From NCBI RefSeq assembly GCF_015351245.1, contig NZ_JADKSO010000002.1:558001-622000 (forward strand): 64,000 nt of DNA, in the 5' to 3' direction. Source of the stretch: Rathayibacter sp. VKM Ac-2879 (GTDB lineage Bacteria; Actinomycetota; Actinomycetes; Actinomycetales; Microbacteriaceae). The notes below the pieces were generated by a model. The model was not told the DNA's origin. It was given only the letters and a program-made list of their open reading frames with translations, and did no database searches. This document shows, piece after piece, positions 26,345 to 37,078 of this stretch. Every line of letters begins with the position of its first letter. The first letter of the stretch is position 1. A program made the translations under genes and the position numbers.

Positions 26345-27291
26345 CGCTCCTCGCGCTGGATCTGCGCGTCGAGCAGCTCGAAGCGCCGGATGATGAGGCC
26401 CTCGCGCGTCGCCCACGGGCAGATCACGAGGGTCTCGACGCCCAGGGCGTCCATCGCCGCCTCGGCCACCAGGGCGCCCGCAAGCAGCTGCGGGGCACGC
26501 AAGGCGGAGACTCCCGGGAGGGCCGAGCGGTCCGCGGCGCTGATCGCCGCCAGGCGCGAGGACCACAGACGCAGGTCGACCAGGCGAAGCTCACGCCGGG
26601 CGAGCGGTCCCGCCGCGCTCGGAGCAGCACCCGCGATGCGCGCGAGCGAGCGGAAGGTCTTCGAGGTGCCCGCGACCAGGTCGGGGCGGCCGAGGGCGAG
26701 GAACGCGCGGACCGGCTCGGCGAGCTGCTCGCGGATGTGCCGGCGCGCGGCCTTGACACTCGTGGCGGAGGCGGGGTCGCCGACCAGCAGGTCGCGTGTC
26801 ACCCGGCCTGCACCCAGCGGAACCGAGACGGCGAGCTCTGGCACCTCGTCGATGCCCATCGAGAGCTCGAAGGAGCCGCCGCCGATATCGAGGTCGAGGA
26901 TCGAGCCCGCCCCCCAGCCGAACCAGCGACGCACGGCGAGGAACGTCGCCGACGCCTCCGACTCGCCGCCGAGCTCCTGCAGGTGCACACCCGTCTCGTT
27001 CCGCACGCGCTCGAGCACCGCCGCGCCGTTGCCCGCCTCGCGGATCGCGGAGGTGGCGAAGGCGAGCAGGTCCTCGGCGCGGTGCTCACGCGCGACCGCG
27101 GCCGCCTCCGTCACGAACGAGATCAGCTCGCGCTGCCCCTCCTCGGTGATGTCGCCCGCGGAGTCGAGGTAGGCAACGAGCGCGAGGGAGCGTTTGTGAG
27201 AGCGGTACGGCACCGGTCGGGCGCCGGGGTGTGCGTCGACGAGGAGCAGGTGGACCGTGTTGGAGCCGATGTCGAGCACGCCGAGTCGCAT
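26323..27291 (-). CDS. ppx: Ppx/GppA phosphatase family protein
   Basis: 322 residues, actin-like ATPase fold. LGVLDIGSNTVHLLL at 4-17, AFATSAIREAGNG, the phosphate-binding LDLDIGGGSFELS near 140, and GTSKTFRSLARI. Members hydrolyse inorganic polyphosphate and/or pppGpp; this short form, lacking the C-terminal HD-like domains of E. coli Ppx, matches actinobacterial Ppx1. ATG start 6 bases after TAGCGT. It is the last gene before the pyk terminator and overlaps the convergent epimerase gene by 22 bases at its 3' end. Confidence 0.9.
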   Translation of the reverse strand: MRLGVLDIGSNTVHLLLVDAHPGARPVPYRSHKRSLALVAYLDSAGDITEEGQRELISFVTEAAAVAREHRAEDLLAFATSAIREAGNGAAVLERVRNETGVHLQELGGESEASATFLAVRRWFGWGAGSILDLDIGGGSFELSMGIDEVPELAVSVPLGAGRVTRDLLVGDPASATSVKAARRHIREQLAEPVRAFLALGRPDLVAGTSKTFRSLARIAGAAPSAAGPLARRELRLVDLRLWSSRLAAISAADRSALPGVSALRAPQLLAGALVAEAAMDALGVETLVICPWATREGLIIRRFELLDAQIQREERQISAML

Positions 27292-27297
27292 GCGCCC

Positions 27298-27303
27298 ACG
27301 CTA
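27298..27303 (-). promoter_or_regulatory. Putative leaderless -10 box of ppx
   Basis: TAGCGT on the minus strand with 6 bases to the ATG of ppx. Confidence 0.45.
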
Positions 27304-27361
27304 TCGGCCTGCGCGCCCACCCTCTGACGCGCTGCCCCTCTCCCCCGAGAGGCACGGACGA

Positions 27362-27397
27362 CGGAGGGCCCCGCCGCTCTCGCGACGGGGCCCTCCG
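27362..27397 (-). terminator. Hairpin terminator after pyk
   Basis: Perfect 12-bp inverted repeat CGGAGGGCCCCG/CGGGGCCCTCCG with a 12-base loop, 14 bases past the pyk stop and ahead of the ppx promoter. Confidence 0.8.
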
Positions 27398-27411
27398 GAC
27401 GAGCGCTGGAC

Positions 27412-28857
27412 TCAGTGGTCCCAGTTCTCGACCGGCTCGACCGAGCTGGACGAGCCAACGACGTGCACCCGCATGTCGTTCGTGGTGCCGGCGCGTCCGG
27501 GAGGCGACCCGGAGACGACGACGACGGTCTCGCCCGGCTGGGCCAGACCCTCCTTGATCAGCACCTCGTCGACCTGCGCGAACATCGCGTCGGTGTGGTT
27601 GACCCGCGGGGTGACGAAGGACTGGACGCCCCAGTTCAGCGCCATGCGGCGACGGACAGCCGGCTCAGGGGTGAAGCCGATGATGGGGATGCCGTGACGC
27701 AGACGGGTCATGCGGCGCACGGAGTCGCCCGACTCCGTGAACACGCAGAGGAACTTCGCCTCGACGAACTCCGCCACCTCGGCGGCTGCGAGGGTGACCG
27801 AGCCGCCCTGCGTGCGGGGCTTCGAACCCAGCGGAGGGATGCGCTCCAGGCCGTGCTCCTCGGTCGACTCGACGATACGCGCCATGGTCTGCACCGTCAC
27901 GACGGGCCACGCGCCGACGCTCGTCTCGCCCGAGAGCATGACCGCGTCGGCTCCGTCGAGGATCGCGTTCGCGACGTCGGAGGCCTCAGCGCGGGTCGGG
28001 CGCGGGCTCTCGATCATCGACTCGAGCATCTGCGTCGCGACGATGACCGGCTTCGCCCAGCGGCGGGCAAGCTCGACGGCGTGCTTCTGCACGATCGGCA
28101 CGGCCTCGAGGGGCAATTCGACGCCCAGGTCACCGCGGGCGACCATGATGCCGTCGAAGACGTCGATGATCTCTTGCAGGTTGTCGACGGCCTGCGGCTT
28201 CTCGATCTTGGCGATGACCGGGGCCTTGCGCCCCTCCTCCGCCATGATCTCGTGCACGCGGGTGATGTCGCTGGCGTTGCGCACGAAGGAGAGGGCGATG
28301 ATGTCGGCGCCGAGGCGGATCGCCCAGCGGAGGTCGTCCTCGTCCTTCTGCGACAGCGCAGGGACGTTCACGGCGACGCCGGGCAGGTTGATGCCCTTGT
28401 TGTTCGAGATGTTGCCGGGGACGACACACTCGGTGACCACACGCGGGCCGTCGACGGCCGTGACACGCACGGCCACCTTGCCGTCGTCGATGAGGAGCAT
28501 GTCGCCCGGATTGACGTCCGCGGGGAGGCCCTTGAACGTGGTGCCCGAGAGCTCCTTCGTCCCGAGGACCTCGTCGGTGGTGATGGTGAAGACGTCGCCC
28601 TCGGCGAGGGCGTAGGGGCCGCCCTCGAACTTGCCGAGGCGGATCTTGGGACCCTGGAGGTCGACCAGGATCGCGACGGCGCGGCCGGCGTCGTCCGCCG
28701 CCTTGCGCACGGTGCGGTAGACGTCCTCGTGGACGTCGTAGCTGCCATGACTGAGGTTCATGCGAGCCACGTCTACGCCGGCGTCGATGATCGCACGAAT
28801 GGTCTCGTACGACGACGTTGCCGGGCCGAGGGTGGCGACGATTTTCGCTCGTCTCAT
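27412..28857 (-). CDS. pyk: Pyruvate kinase
   Basis: Makes pyruvate and ATP from phosphoenolpyruvate in glycolysis. 481 residues. MRRAKIVATLGPA start, MNLSHGS (about 33-39), the active-site signature IAKIEKPQAVDNLQEI, MVARGDLGVELP, SGETSVGAWP, and a C-terminal allosteric-type domain ending with PGRAGTTNDMRVH. CGGAG lies 10 bases before the ATG, and TAGTCT about 75 bases upstream could serve as -10 box. In mycobacteria pykA also lies near lgt and the trp genes. Transcribed leftward after gltD and ended by a strong hairpin. Confidence 0.97.
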   Translation of the reverse strand: MRRAKIVATLGPATSSYETIRAIIDAGVDVARMNLSHGSYDVHEDVYRTVRKAADDAGRAVAILVDLQGPKIRLGKFEGGPYALAEGDVFTITTDEVLGTKELSGTTFKGLPADVNPGDMLLIDDGKVAVRVTAVDGPRVVTECVVPGNISNNKGINLPGVAVNVPALSQKDEDDLRWAIRLGADIIALSFVRNASDITRVHEIMAEEGRKAPVIAKIEKPQAVDNLQEIIDVFDGIMVARGDLGVELPLEAVPIVQKHAVELARRWAKPVIVATQMLESMIESPRPTRAEASDVANAILDGADAVMLSGETSVGAWPVVTVQTMARIVESTEEHGLERIPPLGSKPRTQGGSVTLAAAEVAEFVEAKFLCVFTESGDSVRRMTRLRHGIPIIGFTPEPAVRRRMALNWGVQSFVTPRVNHTDAMFAQVDEVLIKEGLAQPGETVVVVSGSPPGRAGTTNDMRVHVVGSSSSVEPVENWDH

Positions 28858-28932
28858 TGAGGGGGTGCTCCGTTGTTCTGCGCCCGGAGGCGCGTCGTTA
28901 GCGGGGAGGGTGAGCTGTGTGCTGGCGGGGCG

Positions 28933-28938
28933 AGACTA
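28933..28938 (-). promoter_or_regulatory. Possible -10 box of pyk
   Basis: TAGTCT on the minus strand in the gltD-pyk gap, about 75 bases before the pyk ATG. No clear -35 box. Confidence 0.35.
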
Positions 28939-28952
28939 TCGCGTCCGTCCGA

Positions 28953-30410
28953 CTAGAGAGTGAAGCCCCGGTCGTTCGGGCCCACCGGCGAGGGAAGCTG
29001 GGTCGTGCCCTCGAGGTAGCGGTCGACCTCCGCGGCGACCGAGCGGCCCTCCGCGATGGCCCAGACGATCAGCGACTGGCCGCGACCGGCATCGCCTGCC
29101 ACGAACACGCCGGGGACGCTGGTCTCGAAGTGGTCACCGCGTCGCACGTTGCCGCGCTCGGTGAAGGGGACCTCGAGCTGGCCGCCCAGGTGGTCGGACT
29201 CGGGGCCGGTGAAGCCGAGGGCGAGGAGGACCAGGTCGGCCGGGATCTCGCGCTCGGTGCCGGCCTTGGGGACGCGGCGCCCGTCGAGGTACTCGGTCTC
29301 GGCGACGCGCACGGCCCGGACCTCGCCCCCGTCGTTCGCGAGGAACTCGACGGTCGACGCGAGGAAGACGCGCTCCCCACCCTCCTCGTGGGCGCTGGAG
29401 ACCTCGAACACCGTCGGGTCCATCGGCCACGGCTGGCTCTCGGGGCGCTGCGTGGGAGGCTGCTGGCCGATCGCGAGGTTGGTGACCGACGCGGCCTTCT
29501 GCCGGTGAGCGGTGCCGATGCAGTCCGCGCCGGTGTCGCCTCCGCCGAGGACCACGACGTGCTTGCCCTCTGCCGTGATCTGCTCGAAGACGCGGTCGCC
29601 CGCGAGGGCGCGGTTCGACTGCACGAGGTACTCCATCGCGAAGTGCACGCCTGAGAGGTCGCGCCCCGGGATCGGCAGGTCGCGCGGCACCAGGGCGCCC
29701 GTCGCGACCACGACCGCGTCGTAGCGCGCGCGCAGATCGTCCCAGGTGATGTCGGTGCCGATGTCGACTCCGGCGCGGAACCGTGTGCCCTCGGCCTTCA
29801 TCTGGTTCAGACGCAGCTCGAGGTGCTTCTTCTCCATCTTGAAGTCCGGGATGCCGTAGCGCAGGAGGCCGCCGATGCGGTCGTCGCGCTCGTAGACCGC
29901 GACGGTGTGACCGGCACGCGTGAGCTGCTGCGCCGCAGCGAGCCCGGCGGGCCCGGAGCCGACGACGGCGACCGTCTTGCCCGTCAGGCGCTCCGGCGGG
30001 TGGGGCTGCACCCAGTCGTTGCCGAACGCCTGATCGATGATCGAGACCTCGATCTGCTTGATCGTCACGGCGGGCTGGTTGATGCCCAGGACGCACGACG
30101 ACTCGCACGGCGCCGGGCACAGGCGACCCGTGAACTCCGGGAAGTTGTTCGTCGCGTGCAGACGCTCGATGGCCTGGCGGCCCTCCCCGCGCCACATCAG
30201 ATCGTTCCACTCGGGGATCAGGTTCCCGAGCGGACAGCCCTTGTGGCAGAACGGGATGCCGCAGTCCATGCAGCGTCCGGCCTGGCGGTGCAGCGCGGCG
30301 GAGTCGCCCTGCTCGTACACCTCTTTCCAGTCCATCAGACGCACCGAGACGGGTCGCCGCTTCGGCAGCTCCCGGTCCTGCACCTTCAGGAATCCCTTGG
30401 GATCAGCCAC
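28953..30410 (-). CDS. gltD: Glutamate synthase small subunit
   Basis: NADPH-oxidising flavoprotein subunit of glutamate synthase, which forms two glutamates from glutamine and 2-oxoglutarate. 485 residues. N-terminal iron-sulfur cysteines in [14 protein letters not shown] and [12 protein letters not shown] site [17 protein letters not shown] near 150, NADPH site [13 protein letters not shown], and C-terminal [20 protein letters not shown] start ([11 protein letters not shown]) overlaps the end of gltB by 8 bases, so the two subunits are translationally coupled. Confidence 0.96.
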   Translation of the reverse strand: MADPKGFLKVQDRELPKRRPVSVRLMDWKEVYEQGDSAALHRQAGRCMDCGIPFCHKGCPLGNLIPEWNDLMWRGEGRQAIERLHATNNFPEFTGRLCPAPCESSCVLGINQPAVTIKQIEVSIIDQAFGNDWVQPHPPERLTGKTVAVVGSGPAGLAAAQQLTRAGHTVAVYERDDRIGGLLRYGIPDFKMEKKHLELRLNQMKAEGTRFRAGVDIGTDITWDDLRARYDAVVVATGALVPRDLPIPGRDLSGVHFAMEYLVQSNRALAGDRVFEQITAEGKHVVVLGGGDTGADCIGTAHRQKAASVTNLAIGQQPPTQRPESQPWPMDPTVFEVSSAHEEGGERVFLASTVEFLANDGGEVRAVRVAETEYLDGRRVPKAGTEREIPADLVLLALGFTGPESDHLGGQLEVPFTERGNVRRGDHFETSVPGVFVAGDAGRGQSLIVWAIAEGRSVAAEVDRYLEGTTQLPSPVGPNDRGFTL

Positions 30411-33400
30411 CGGTCACCTCCAGAATCCGTCCCCAGACGACGTCGCCATCGGGATCGAGCCCCTCGTCTACGGCGGATGCACGCGTCGCGAGCACCGCAG
30501 CGAAGTCGCGGGGCAGTACCTTGACGAAACGCGAGACGGTTCCGTCGAAATCGTCGAGCATCCCCTGGGCCAGGGTCGACTCGGTCTCGGCGACGTGGCG
30601 CTCGAGCAGGTCGCGCAGGATCTCCACGTCCGCGCTGCCGAGCTCCGAGAGGGTGAGCTCCCCGGAGGCGAGCGCGTCACGGTTCACGAGCTCGCGACGG
30701 AGGCCGTGGATGTACGCCGTCCCGCCGGACATGCCCGCACCGAGGTTGCGCCCCGTCTCGCCGAGGATGACCGCGAGACCACCGGTCATGTACTCGAGCG
30801 CGTGGTCGCCCACGCCTTCGACGACCGCGGTCGCCCCGGAGTTGCGGACGAGGAAGCGCTCGCCGACCATGCCGCGGATGAACATCGTGCCCTGGGTTGC
30901 CCCATAGCCGATGACGTTGCCCGCGATCACGTTGGCGGAGGCGTCGAAGGTGCTGCGGCGGTCGGGCCGCACCACGATCTGACCGCCCGAGAGGCCCTTA
31001 CCCACGTAGTCGTTCGAGTCGCCCTCGAGTCGGAGGGTGATGCCCGCGGGGAGGAACGCACCGAGCGACTGCCCGGCGGAGCCGCGCAGGACGACGACGA
31101 TGGAGTCAGCCGCGAGCCCGTTCTCGCCGAAACGCACGGTCACCTCGTGACCGAGCATCGTGCCGACGGCGCGCTCGGTGTTCTTGATCTCGCGCTCGAT
31201 CGTGACGGTGCCGCGGTGGTCGAGCACGTTCGCCGCGAGGCGGATGAGCTCGTTGTCGAAGTGGTGCTCGAGCTCGTGCTGCTGCGCGCGGCCGTGCCGA
31301 CGCGGCTCCTCCGCCGTGAACACCGGGCCGACCAGGATCGGCGTCAGGTCGAGCCCGCTCGCCTTCCAGTGCTCGATCGCCGGGTCGACGTCGAGCAGCT
31401 CGCGGTGTCCGACGATCTCGTCGATGCTCCGGTAGCCGAGCTGGGCGAGGTACTCGCGCACCTCCTGCGCGATGAACTCGAAGAAGGTGACGACGAACTC
31501 CGGCTTGCCGGTGAAGCGCTTGCGCAGCTCCGGGTTCTGCGTCGCGACGCCCACGGGGCACGTGTCGAGGTGACAGACACGCATCATGATGCAGCCCTCG
31601 ACGATGAGCGGAGCCGTGGCGAAGCCGAACTCCTCGGCTCCCAGCAGCGCGCCGATCACGACATCGCGACCGGTCTTCATCTGACCATCGACCTGGACCA
31701 CCACACGGTCGCGCATGCCGTTGAGCATGAGCGTCTGCTGGGTCTCGGCCAGGCCGAGCTCCCACGGAGTCCCCGCGTGCTTGAGCGAGTTGACGGGGCT
31801 CGCGCCCGTGCCTCCGTCGTGTCCCGAGACCAGGATGACATCGGCGAGGGCCTTCGCCGTGCCCGCGGCGACCGCACCGATGCCGGACTGGCTGACCAGT
31901 TTCGCGTGGATGCGGGCCGACGGGTTGGCGCGCTTGAGATCGAAGATGAGCTGCTTGAGGTCTTCGATCGAGTAGATGTCGTGGTGCGGAGGCGGAGAGA
32001 TGAGCCCTACGCCGGCGGTCGCGTGGCGGGTGCGCGCGATCCACGGGTACACCTTCGTCGGAGGAAGCTGACCGCCTTCGCCGGGCTTGGCACCCTGGGC
32101 GAGCTTGATCTGGATGTCGTCGGCGTGCGTGAGGTACATGCTCGTGACGCCGAAACGACCCGAGGCGACCTGCTTGATCGCCGAACGCCGCTCGGGGTCG
32201 AGCAGTCGCTCCGTGTCCTCGCCGCCCTCTCCGGTGTTCGACTTCGCCCCCAGACGGTTCATGGCGATCGCGAGGGTCTCGTGCGCCTCGGGCGAGATCG
32301 AGCCGTAGCTCATCGCGCCGGTCGAGAAGCGCTTGACGATCGCCTCCACCGGCTCGACCTCGTCGATCGGGACCGGGGTGCGGCCCGCCGTGTCGAGAGC
32401 GAACATGCCGCGGAGGGTCATCAGCGCGCTCGACTGGTCGTCGACCATCTTCGTGTACTCGCGGAAGATGTCGAAGCGGCGGTTGCGCGTGGAGTGCTGC
32501 AGACGGAACACCGTGTCGGGGTTGAACAGGTGCGGCGCGCCGTCGCGGCGCCACTGGTATTCGCCTCCGACCGCGAGACGCTCGTGAGCGATGACCGCGC
32601 CGTCCTCCGGGTATGCGGCGCGGTGGCGCGCGGCGTTCTCCTCGGCGACGACGTCGATCCCGATGCCGCCGAGCTTCGAGACGGTACCGGTGAAGTACTG
32701 GTCGACGAACTTCTGGCTGAGGCCGACGGCCTCGAAGGTCTGCGCGCCGGCGTAGCTCGACACGGTCGAGATGCCCATCTTGGACATGATCTTGAGCACG
32801 CCCTTGCCGAGGGCCTTGATCACGTTCTTGACGGCCTTCTCCGGCGAGAGGTCCGAGATCATGCCGCTGCGCACCAGCTGTTCGCAGGTCTCCATCGCGA
32901 GGTACGGGTTGACCGCCGACGCGCCGTAGCCGATGAGCGTGGCGACGTGGTGGACCTCGCGGACGTCTCCCGCCTCCACGACGAGCCCCACCCGCATCCG
33001 GTTCTCGGTGCGGATGAGGTGGTGATGCACCGCGGCGAGCATGAGCAGCGACGGGATCGGGGCGAGGTCCTTGGTGGAGTCCCGGTCCGAGAGCACGAGG
33101 AACTGCGCTCCCGCCGCGATCGCCTCATCGGCTTCGGCACACATCTCGTCGATGCGGTCCTGCATGGCGCGAGGGCCGGCGTCGACGCGGTAGAGGCCGC
33201 GGATCGTCGTCGTGATGTGGCTGAGCGGTCTCGGGGCGATGTGCTGGATCTTGGCCAGCTCGTCGTTGTCGATCACCGGGAAGTCGAGGACCACCTGGCG
33301 TGCGTGCTCGGCGCCCGAGCTCAGGAGGTTGCGCTCGGGTCCGAGCCCGAGCCGCAGCGACGTGACGACCTCTTCGCGGATGGAGTCGAGCGGCGGGTTG

Positions 33401-34995
33401 GTCACCTGCGCGAACGCCTGCGTGAAGTAGTCGAACAGGAGGCGGGGACGCTTCGAGAGGACCGCGACCGGGGTGTCCGAGCCCATCGCCCCGAGCGGCT
33501 CCGCGCCGGCCTTCGCCATGGGCAGCAGCAGGAGGCGGACCTCCTCCTCGGTGTAGCCGAAAGTGCGCTGGCGGCGGTTGACCGACGCGGGCGTGTGCAC
33601 GATGTGCTCGCGCTCGGGCAGGTCCTTGAGGTTGATGCGACCCTTCTCGAGCCACTCCGAGAACGGACCGGAGTCGGCAAGCTGCGCCTTGATCTCCTCG
33701 TCCTCGACGATGCGACCCTGCTCCGTGTCGACGAGGAACATGCGGCCGGGCTGGAGGCGCCCCTTGCGGACCACCTTCGCGGGGTCGATGTCGAGCACGC
33801 CGATCTCGCTCGCCAGAACGACCAGCCCGTCGTCGGTGACGACGTAGCGTCCCGGACGCAGACCGTTGCGGTCGAGGGTCGCGCCCACGAGCTCGCCGTC
33901 GGTGAAGACGATCGCGGCGGGGCCGTCCCACGGCTCCATGAGCATCGAGTGGTACTCGTAGAACGCGCGACGCTTCGGGTCGGTCGCGGTCTGGTTCTCC
34001 CACGCCTCCGGCACCATCATCATCACGGCGTGCGGGAGGGAACGGCCGGCGAGCGTGAGCAGCTCGACCGTCTCGTCGAACGAGGCGGAGTCGCTGCGCC
34101 CGGGCGAGACGATCGGGAAGAGCGGCGCGAGGTCGCCCAGCTCGCGGCTCTTGAGCTGCGACTGACGGGCGCGCATCCAGTTGCGGTTGCCCTGCACGGT
34201 GTTGATCTCGCCGTTGTGCGCGATCATCCGGAACGGCTGCGCGAGCGGCCACGACGGGAAGGTGTTCGTCGAGTACCGCGAGTGCACGAGGGCGAGCTTC
34301 GACGTGAAGCGCTCGTCCGAGAGGTCGGGATAGAACGGCTCGAGCTGGAGGGTCGTGACCATGCCCTTATAGACGAGCGTGCGGCTCGAGAGCGACATGA
34401 AGTAGACCTCGAGCTCGCGTTCGACGCGCTTGCGGAGGCGGAAGGTCAGTCGGTCCAGGCGCACGGAGGCGAGCGGCACGCCGCTCTCGTCGGTCAGCTC
34501 GCTCGCGACGAACAGCTGCTCGATCGCGGGCATCGCCGCGCGAGCGAGAGAGCCGATCTCGTCCGGCTGCACGAGGATCGCGCGCCATCCGAGCACCGCG
34601 AGGCTCTCCTCCCGCGCGATCTCGGCGATCGTCGACTTGACGCGCTCGCGCTCGAAGAGGTCGACGGGGAGGAAGGCGTTGCCGACCGCGTACTGCCCGA
34701 CGACGGGCAGCTCGAACGGGGCCACGGCGCGGAGGAACTCGTCCGGGATCTGCGTGATGATGCCCGCGCCGTCTCCCGTGCCCGCGTCGGAGCCGACCGC
34801 GCCGCGGTGCTCGAGGTTGCGGAGGGCGTTCAGGGCGGCATCGATGATGTCGTGGCCGGCGGTGCCGCGCATGGTCGCGACCATGGCGAGGCCGCACGCG
34901 TCCTTCTCTGCTGCCGGGTCGTACATCCCCTGGGCCGACGGCGTGCCGAGGAACGGCACGACGGGGACGCGGGGCGAGGGCTGGGCGGATGCCAT
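30403..34995 (-). CDS. gltB: Glutamate synthase large subunit
   Basis: 1530 residues. Residues 1-33 form a propeptide; Cys34 in [12 protein letters not shown] is the expected N-terminal nucleophile of the mature glutamine amidotransferase domain. Then the central domain, the FMN domain ([55 protein letters not shown]), the 3Fe-4S cysteines in [20 protein letters not shown], and the C-terminal GXGXG-type beta-helix. The ATG at 34995 has GAGGA 9 bases upstream; the frame is open 35 codons further but nothing there resembles the family. Followed by gltD. lgt is upstream. Confidence 0.96.
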   Translation of the reverse strand: MASAQPSPRVPVVPFLGTPSAQGMYDPAAEKDACGLAMVATMRGTAGHDIIDAALNALRNLEHRGAVGSDAGTGDGAGIITQIPDEFLRAVAPFELPVVGQYAVGNAFLPVDLFERERVKSTIAEIAREESLAVLGWRAILVQPDEIGSLARAAMPAIEQLFVASELTDESGVPLASVRLDRLTFRLRKRVERELEVYFMSLSSRTLVYKGMVTTLQLEPFYPDLSDERFTSKLALVHSRYSTNTFPSWPLAQPFRMIAHNGEINTVQGNRNWMRARQSQLKSRELGDLAPLFPIVSPGRSDSASFDETVELLTLAGRSLPHAVMMMVPEAWENQTATDPKRRAFYEYHSMLMEPWDGPAAIVFTDGELVGATLDRNGLRPGRYVVTDDGLVVLASEIGVLDIDPAKVVRKGRLQPGRMFLVDTEQGRIVEDEEIKAQLADSGPFSEWLEKGRINLKDLPEREHIVHTPASVNRRQRTFGYTEEEVRLLLLPMAKAGAEPLGAMGSDTPVAVLSKRPRLLFDYFTQAFAQVTNPPLDSIREEVVTSLRLGLGPERNLLSSGAEHARQVVLDFPVIDNDELAKIQHIAPRPLSHITTTIRGLYRVDAGPRAMQDRIDEMCAEADEAIAAGAQFLVLSDRDSTKDLAPIPSLLMLAAVHHHLIRTENRMRVGLVVEAGDVREVHHVATLIGYGASAVNPYLAMETCEQLVRSGMISDLSPEKAVKNVIKALGKGVLKIMSKMGISTVSSYAGAQTFEAVGLSQKFVDQYFTGTVSKLGGIGIDVVAEENAARHRAAYPEDGAVIAHERLAVGGEYQWRRDGAPHLFNPDTVFRLQHSTRNRRFDIFREYTKMVDDQSSALMTLRGMFALDTAGRTPVPIDEVEPVEAIVKRFSTGAMSYGSISPEAHETLAIAMNRLGAKSNTGEGGEDTERLLDPERRSAIKQVASGRFGVTSMYLTHADDIQIKLAQGAKPGEGGQLPPTKVYPWIARTRHATAGVGLISPPPHHDIYSIEDLKQLIFDLKRANPSARIHAKLVSQSGIGAVAAGTAKALADVILVSGHDGGTGASPVNSLKHAGTPWELGLAETQQTLMLNGMRDRVVVQVDGQMKTGRDVVIGALLGAEEFGFATAPLIVEGCIMMRVCHLDTCPVGVATQNPELRKRFTGKPEFVVTFFEFIAQEVREYLAQLGYRSIDEIVGHRELLDVDPAIEHWKASGLDLTPILVGPVFTAEEPRRHGRAQQHELEHHFDNELIRLAANVLDHRGTVTIEREIKNTERAVGTMLGHEVTVRFGENGLAADSIVVVLRGSAGQSLGAFLPAGITLRLEGDSNDYVGKGLSGGQIVVRPDRRSTFDASANVIAGNVIGYGATQGTMFIRGMVGERFLVRNSGATAVVEGVGDHALEYMTGGLAVILGETGRNLGAGMSGGTAYIHGLRRELVNRDALASGELTLSELGSADVEILRDLLERHVAETESTLAQGMLDDFDGTVSRFVKVLPRDFAAVLATRASAVDEGLDPDGDVVWGRILEVTGG

Positions 34996-35220
34996 GGGAA
35001 CCGTCCTCACGGGGGTACTGGCGGATCGGGACGGCGCTGGCCCGCGGTGGTGGAGAGAGGCGGCCCCCGATCGGGAGGGCCCTGGAGTGCTGAGCGTCAC
35101 GCGCCGTCGGCGTGCCCGAACGCTCGCGAGCCCCGGCAGCGCTCGTGGCTGCGCCGTGGACGGCGGTCGTGCGGGTATCGGGCAGCGGTCGGAGGGTCGC
35201 GGAGGATTCCGCGGCCCCGT

Positions 35221-36192
35221 TCAGCTGCGCGAGAGGGTCGACTTCTCGGCGTCGATGCCGGAAGAAGGGGTGGTGGAGTCGTCGGAGTCGGACTCGACGT
35301 CCTCGAATTCTACCGCAGCCGGGGCGGGCGTCCACTCGCGACCGGGCCGGTACGCCGAAGGCTCGGCTCCGGTGTGCTCGCGTCGCTGGATCGCGACGAG
35401 GACGAGACCGACGACGATCGCCAGCAGCGCGGCCCAGACGTTGGTGCGGATGCCCCAGAAATACTCGCTCGGGTCGATGCGGATCGACTCGAACCAGGTG
35501 CGGCCGACGCCGTACCAGATGAGGTAGGCGGCGAAGACGGTGCCCCACTGCAGCTTCAGGCGACGCTCGAGCAGCAGGATGACCGCGATCCCGACGACGT
35601 TCCAGAGGATCTCGTAGAGGAAGGTGGGGTGGAACAGCGTGCCGGCGGGCAGGCCTACCGGGAACGCCGGGTTCGTCGGCTCGATCTCGAGGCCCCACGG
35701 CAGCGTGGTGGGCAGGCCGAAGAGCTCGTGGTTGAACCAGTTGCCGATGCGGCCGAGAGCCTGCGCCGCGAGCATGCCCGGCGCGAGGGCATCGGCGAAG
35801 GTCCAGAAGCGCACGCCGGTCATCCGGCAGCCGATCCAGGCGCCGATCGCGCCTCCGATCAGACCGCCGAAGATCGCGTTGCCGCCGTTCCAGATGCGCA
35901 CGACCTCCCACGGGTCGGCGCCGGCGAAGAAGTAGTCGTCGGGGTGGGAGAGCACGTGGTAGGCGCGGGCGCCGATGATCCCGAGCGGGACCGCCCAGAT
36001 GATGATGTCGAGGACGACCCACGGCTCCGCACCGCGCCGCTGGAGGCGTGCGTTGGTCAGGAACGTGGCGACGATGATCCCGACGAGGATGCAGATCGCG
36101 TAGGTGTGGATCGCGAGAGTCCAGTTGCCGATCGTGAGGTCGTACTGACTCCACGCTTCGGGGGGGCTCGGGATGCTCAGCGGTACGGACAC
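35221..36192 (-). CDS. lgt: Prolipoprotein diacylglyceryl transferase
   Basis: Membrane enzyme that transfers diacylglycerol to the lipobox Cys of prolipoproteins. 323 residues with about seven membrane helices (TYAICILVGIIVATFL, PWVVLDIIIWAVPLGIIGARAY and others). The Lgt signature is ALGRIGNWFNHELFG near 145, and YFWGIRTNVWAALLAIVVGLV is the last helix. The tail of about 55 residues is acidic and Ser-rich, cytoplasmic and not conserved, as in other actinobacterial Lgt. GTG start (MSVPLSIPSP). trpA is directly upstream, the order also seen in mycobacteria. Confidence 0.95.
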   Translation of the reverse strand: MSVPLSIPSPPEAWSQYDLTIGNWTLAIHTYAICILVGIIVATFLTNARLQRRGAEPWVVLDIIIWAVPLGIIGARAYHVLSHPDDYFFAGADPWEVVRIWNGGNAIFGGLIGGAIGAWIGCRMTGVRFWTFADALAPGMLAAQALGRIGNWFNHELFGLPTTLPWGLEIEPTNPAFPVGLPAGTLFHPTFLYEILWNVVGIAVILLLERRLKLQWGTVFAAYLIWYGVGRTWFESIRIDPSEYFWGIRTNVWAALLAIVVGLVLVAIQRREHTGAEPSAYRPGREWTPAPAAVEFEDVESDSDDSTTPSSGIDAEKSTLSRS

Positions 36193-36225
36193 CGGTACTC
36201 GACCTTTCGAAGGAGGGGATCCCCC

Positions 36226-36246
36226 GGGCGCGGTCGTCCCGCGCCC
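36226..36246 (-). terminator. Hairpin between trpA and lgt
   Basis: Perfect 8-bp stem GGGCGCGG/CCGCGCCC with a 5-base loop, 31 bases past the trpA stop. It may end the trp transcript. Because a TACAAT box at 36261-36266 lies on its upstream side, it could instead be in the leader of lgt. Confidence 0.45.
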
Positions 36247-36260
36247 CGGTGGGCATCCCG

Positions 36261-36266
36261 ATTGTA
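36261..36266 (-). promoter_or_regulatory. Possible -10 box of lgt
   Basis: TACAAT on the minus strand, about 68 bases before the GTG of lgt, just past the trpA stop. No convincing -35. Confidence 0.35.
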
Positions 36267-36277
36267 GTGGGCGGCCG

Positions 36278-37078
36278 TCAGCGCTCGGAGCGCGTGCCCT
36301 CGGCGAGGCCGCGCGCCGCGCTCGCGACGGCGTCGACGCCTCCGGAGGCGAGCGCACGCACGAGCGCGGAGCCGACGATCGCGCCGTCGGCGTACGCGAG
36401 AACCTCGGCGACCTGCTCGCCCGTCGAGATGCCCAGGCCCACGCAGGCGCTGTCGCAGCCCACTGCGCGCAGGCGCTCGACGAGGGTCCGGGCGGCGGAG
36501 TCGACGTCGGTCCGGGCGCCCGTGATTCCCATGGTGGACACCGCGTAGACGAAGCCCCTGCTCGAGTCGACGGCCTGCCGGAGGCGCTCGTCGGTCGAGG
36601 ACGGCGCGGCGAGGAACACCCGGTCGAGCCCGAGGCGTTCCGAGACGGAGAGCCACTCGGCGCCCTCGTCGGGGATGAGGTCGGGCGTGATCAGGCCCGA
36701 GCCGCCCGCCTCGGCGAGATCGGTCGCGAAGCGCTCGACCCCGTACTGCAGCACGGGGTTGTAGTAGGTCATCACGAGGACGGGCACGTCGATCCGCGCG
36801 CGGATCTCGCGCACCGCCTCGAAGCCGTGGCGCAGTCGGAAGCCGCCCGCGAGTGCGGCCTGGGTCGCCTCCTGGATGACTGCGCCGTCCATCACGGGAT
36901 CGGAGTACGGCAGGCCCAGCTCGATCACGTCGACGCCGTTCTCGGCCAGCGCGACCGCGGCGTCGATGCTCGTCGGCAGATCGGGGAAGCCGACGGGAAG
37001 GTAGCCGATGAGTGCACCCGCCGCCTCCTGAGTGCGGTGGCGGATGGTCTCGGTGACGCTCGGCCCGCGACCGCTCAC
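36278..37078 (-). CDS. trpA: Tryptophan synthase alpha subunit
   Basis: Cleaves indole-3-glycerol phosphate to indole, passed to TrpB. 266 residues, TIM barrel. Catalytic Glu in [15 protein letters not shown] (near 52) and Asp in the same motif (near 63), YYNPVLQYG, the phosphate site [10 protein letters not shown] and [10 protein letters not shown]. The start overlaps the trpB stop by 4 bases. Confidence 0.96.
   Translation of the reverse strand: MSGRGPSVTETIRHRTQEAAGALIGYLPVGFPDLPTSIDAAVALAENGVDVIELGLPYSDPVMDGAVIQEATQAALAGGFRLRHGFEAVREIRARIDVPVLVMTYYNPVLQYGVERFATDLAEAGGSGLITPDLIPDEGAEWLSVSERLGLDRVFLAAPSSTDERLRQAVDSSRGFVYAVSTMGITGARTDVDSAARTLVERLRAVGCDSACVGLGISTGEQVAEVLAYADGAIVGSALVRALASGGVDAVASAARGLAEGTRSER

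Noticed and set aside
35062-35081. Hairpin in the lgt-gltB gap as lgt terminator
   Set aside because: The stem is only five continuous pairs plus an inner palindrome and lies about 140 bases after lgt; too weak to call.
34996-35100. 35-codon upstream extension of gltB
   Set aside because: No family resemblance, and a ribosome site precedes the ATG at 34995; the propeptide length before Cys34 is already sufficient.
30037-36267. A 2076-codon open frame on the plus strand across gltD, gltB and lgt
   Set aside because: It is antisense to genes with unmistakable motifs, its product is an Arg/Asp/Glu/Val-rich low-complexity chain, and such frames arise from strong GC third-position bias.
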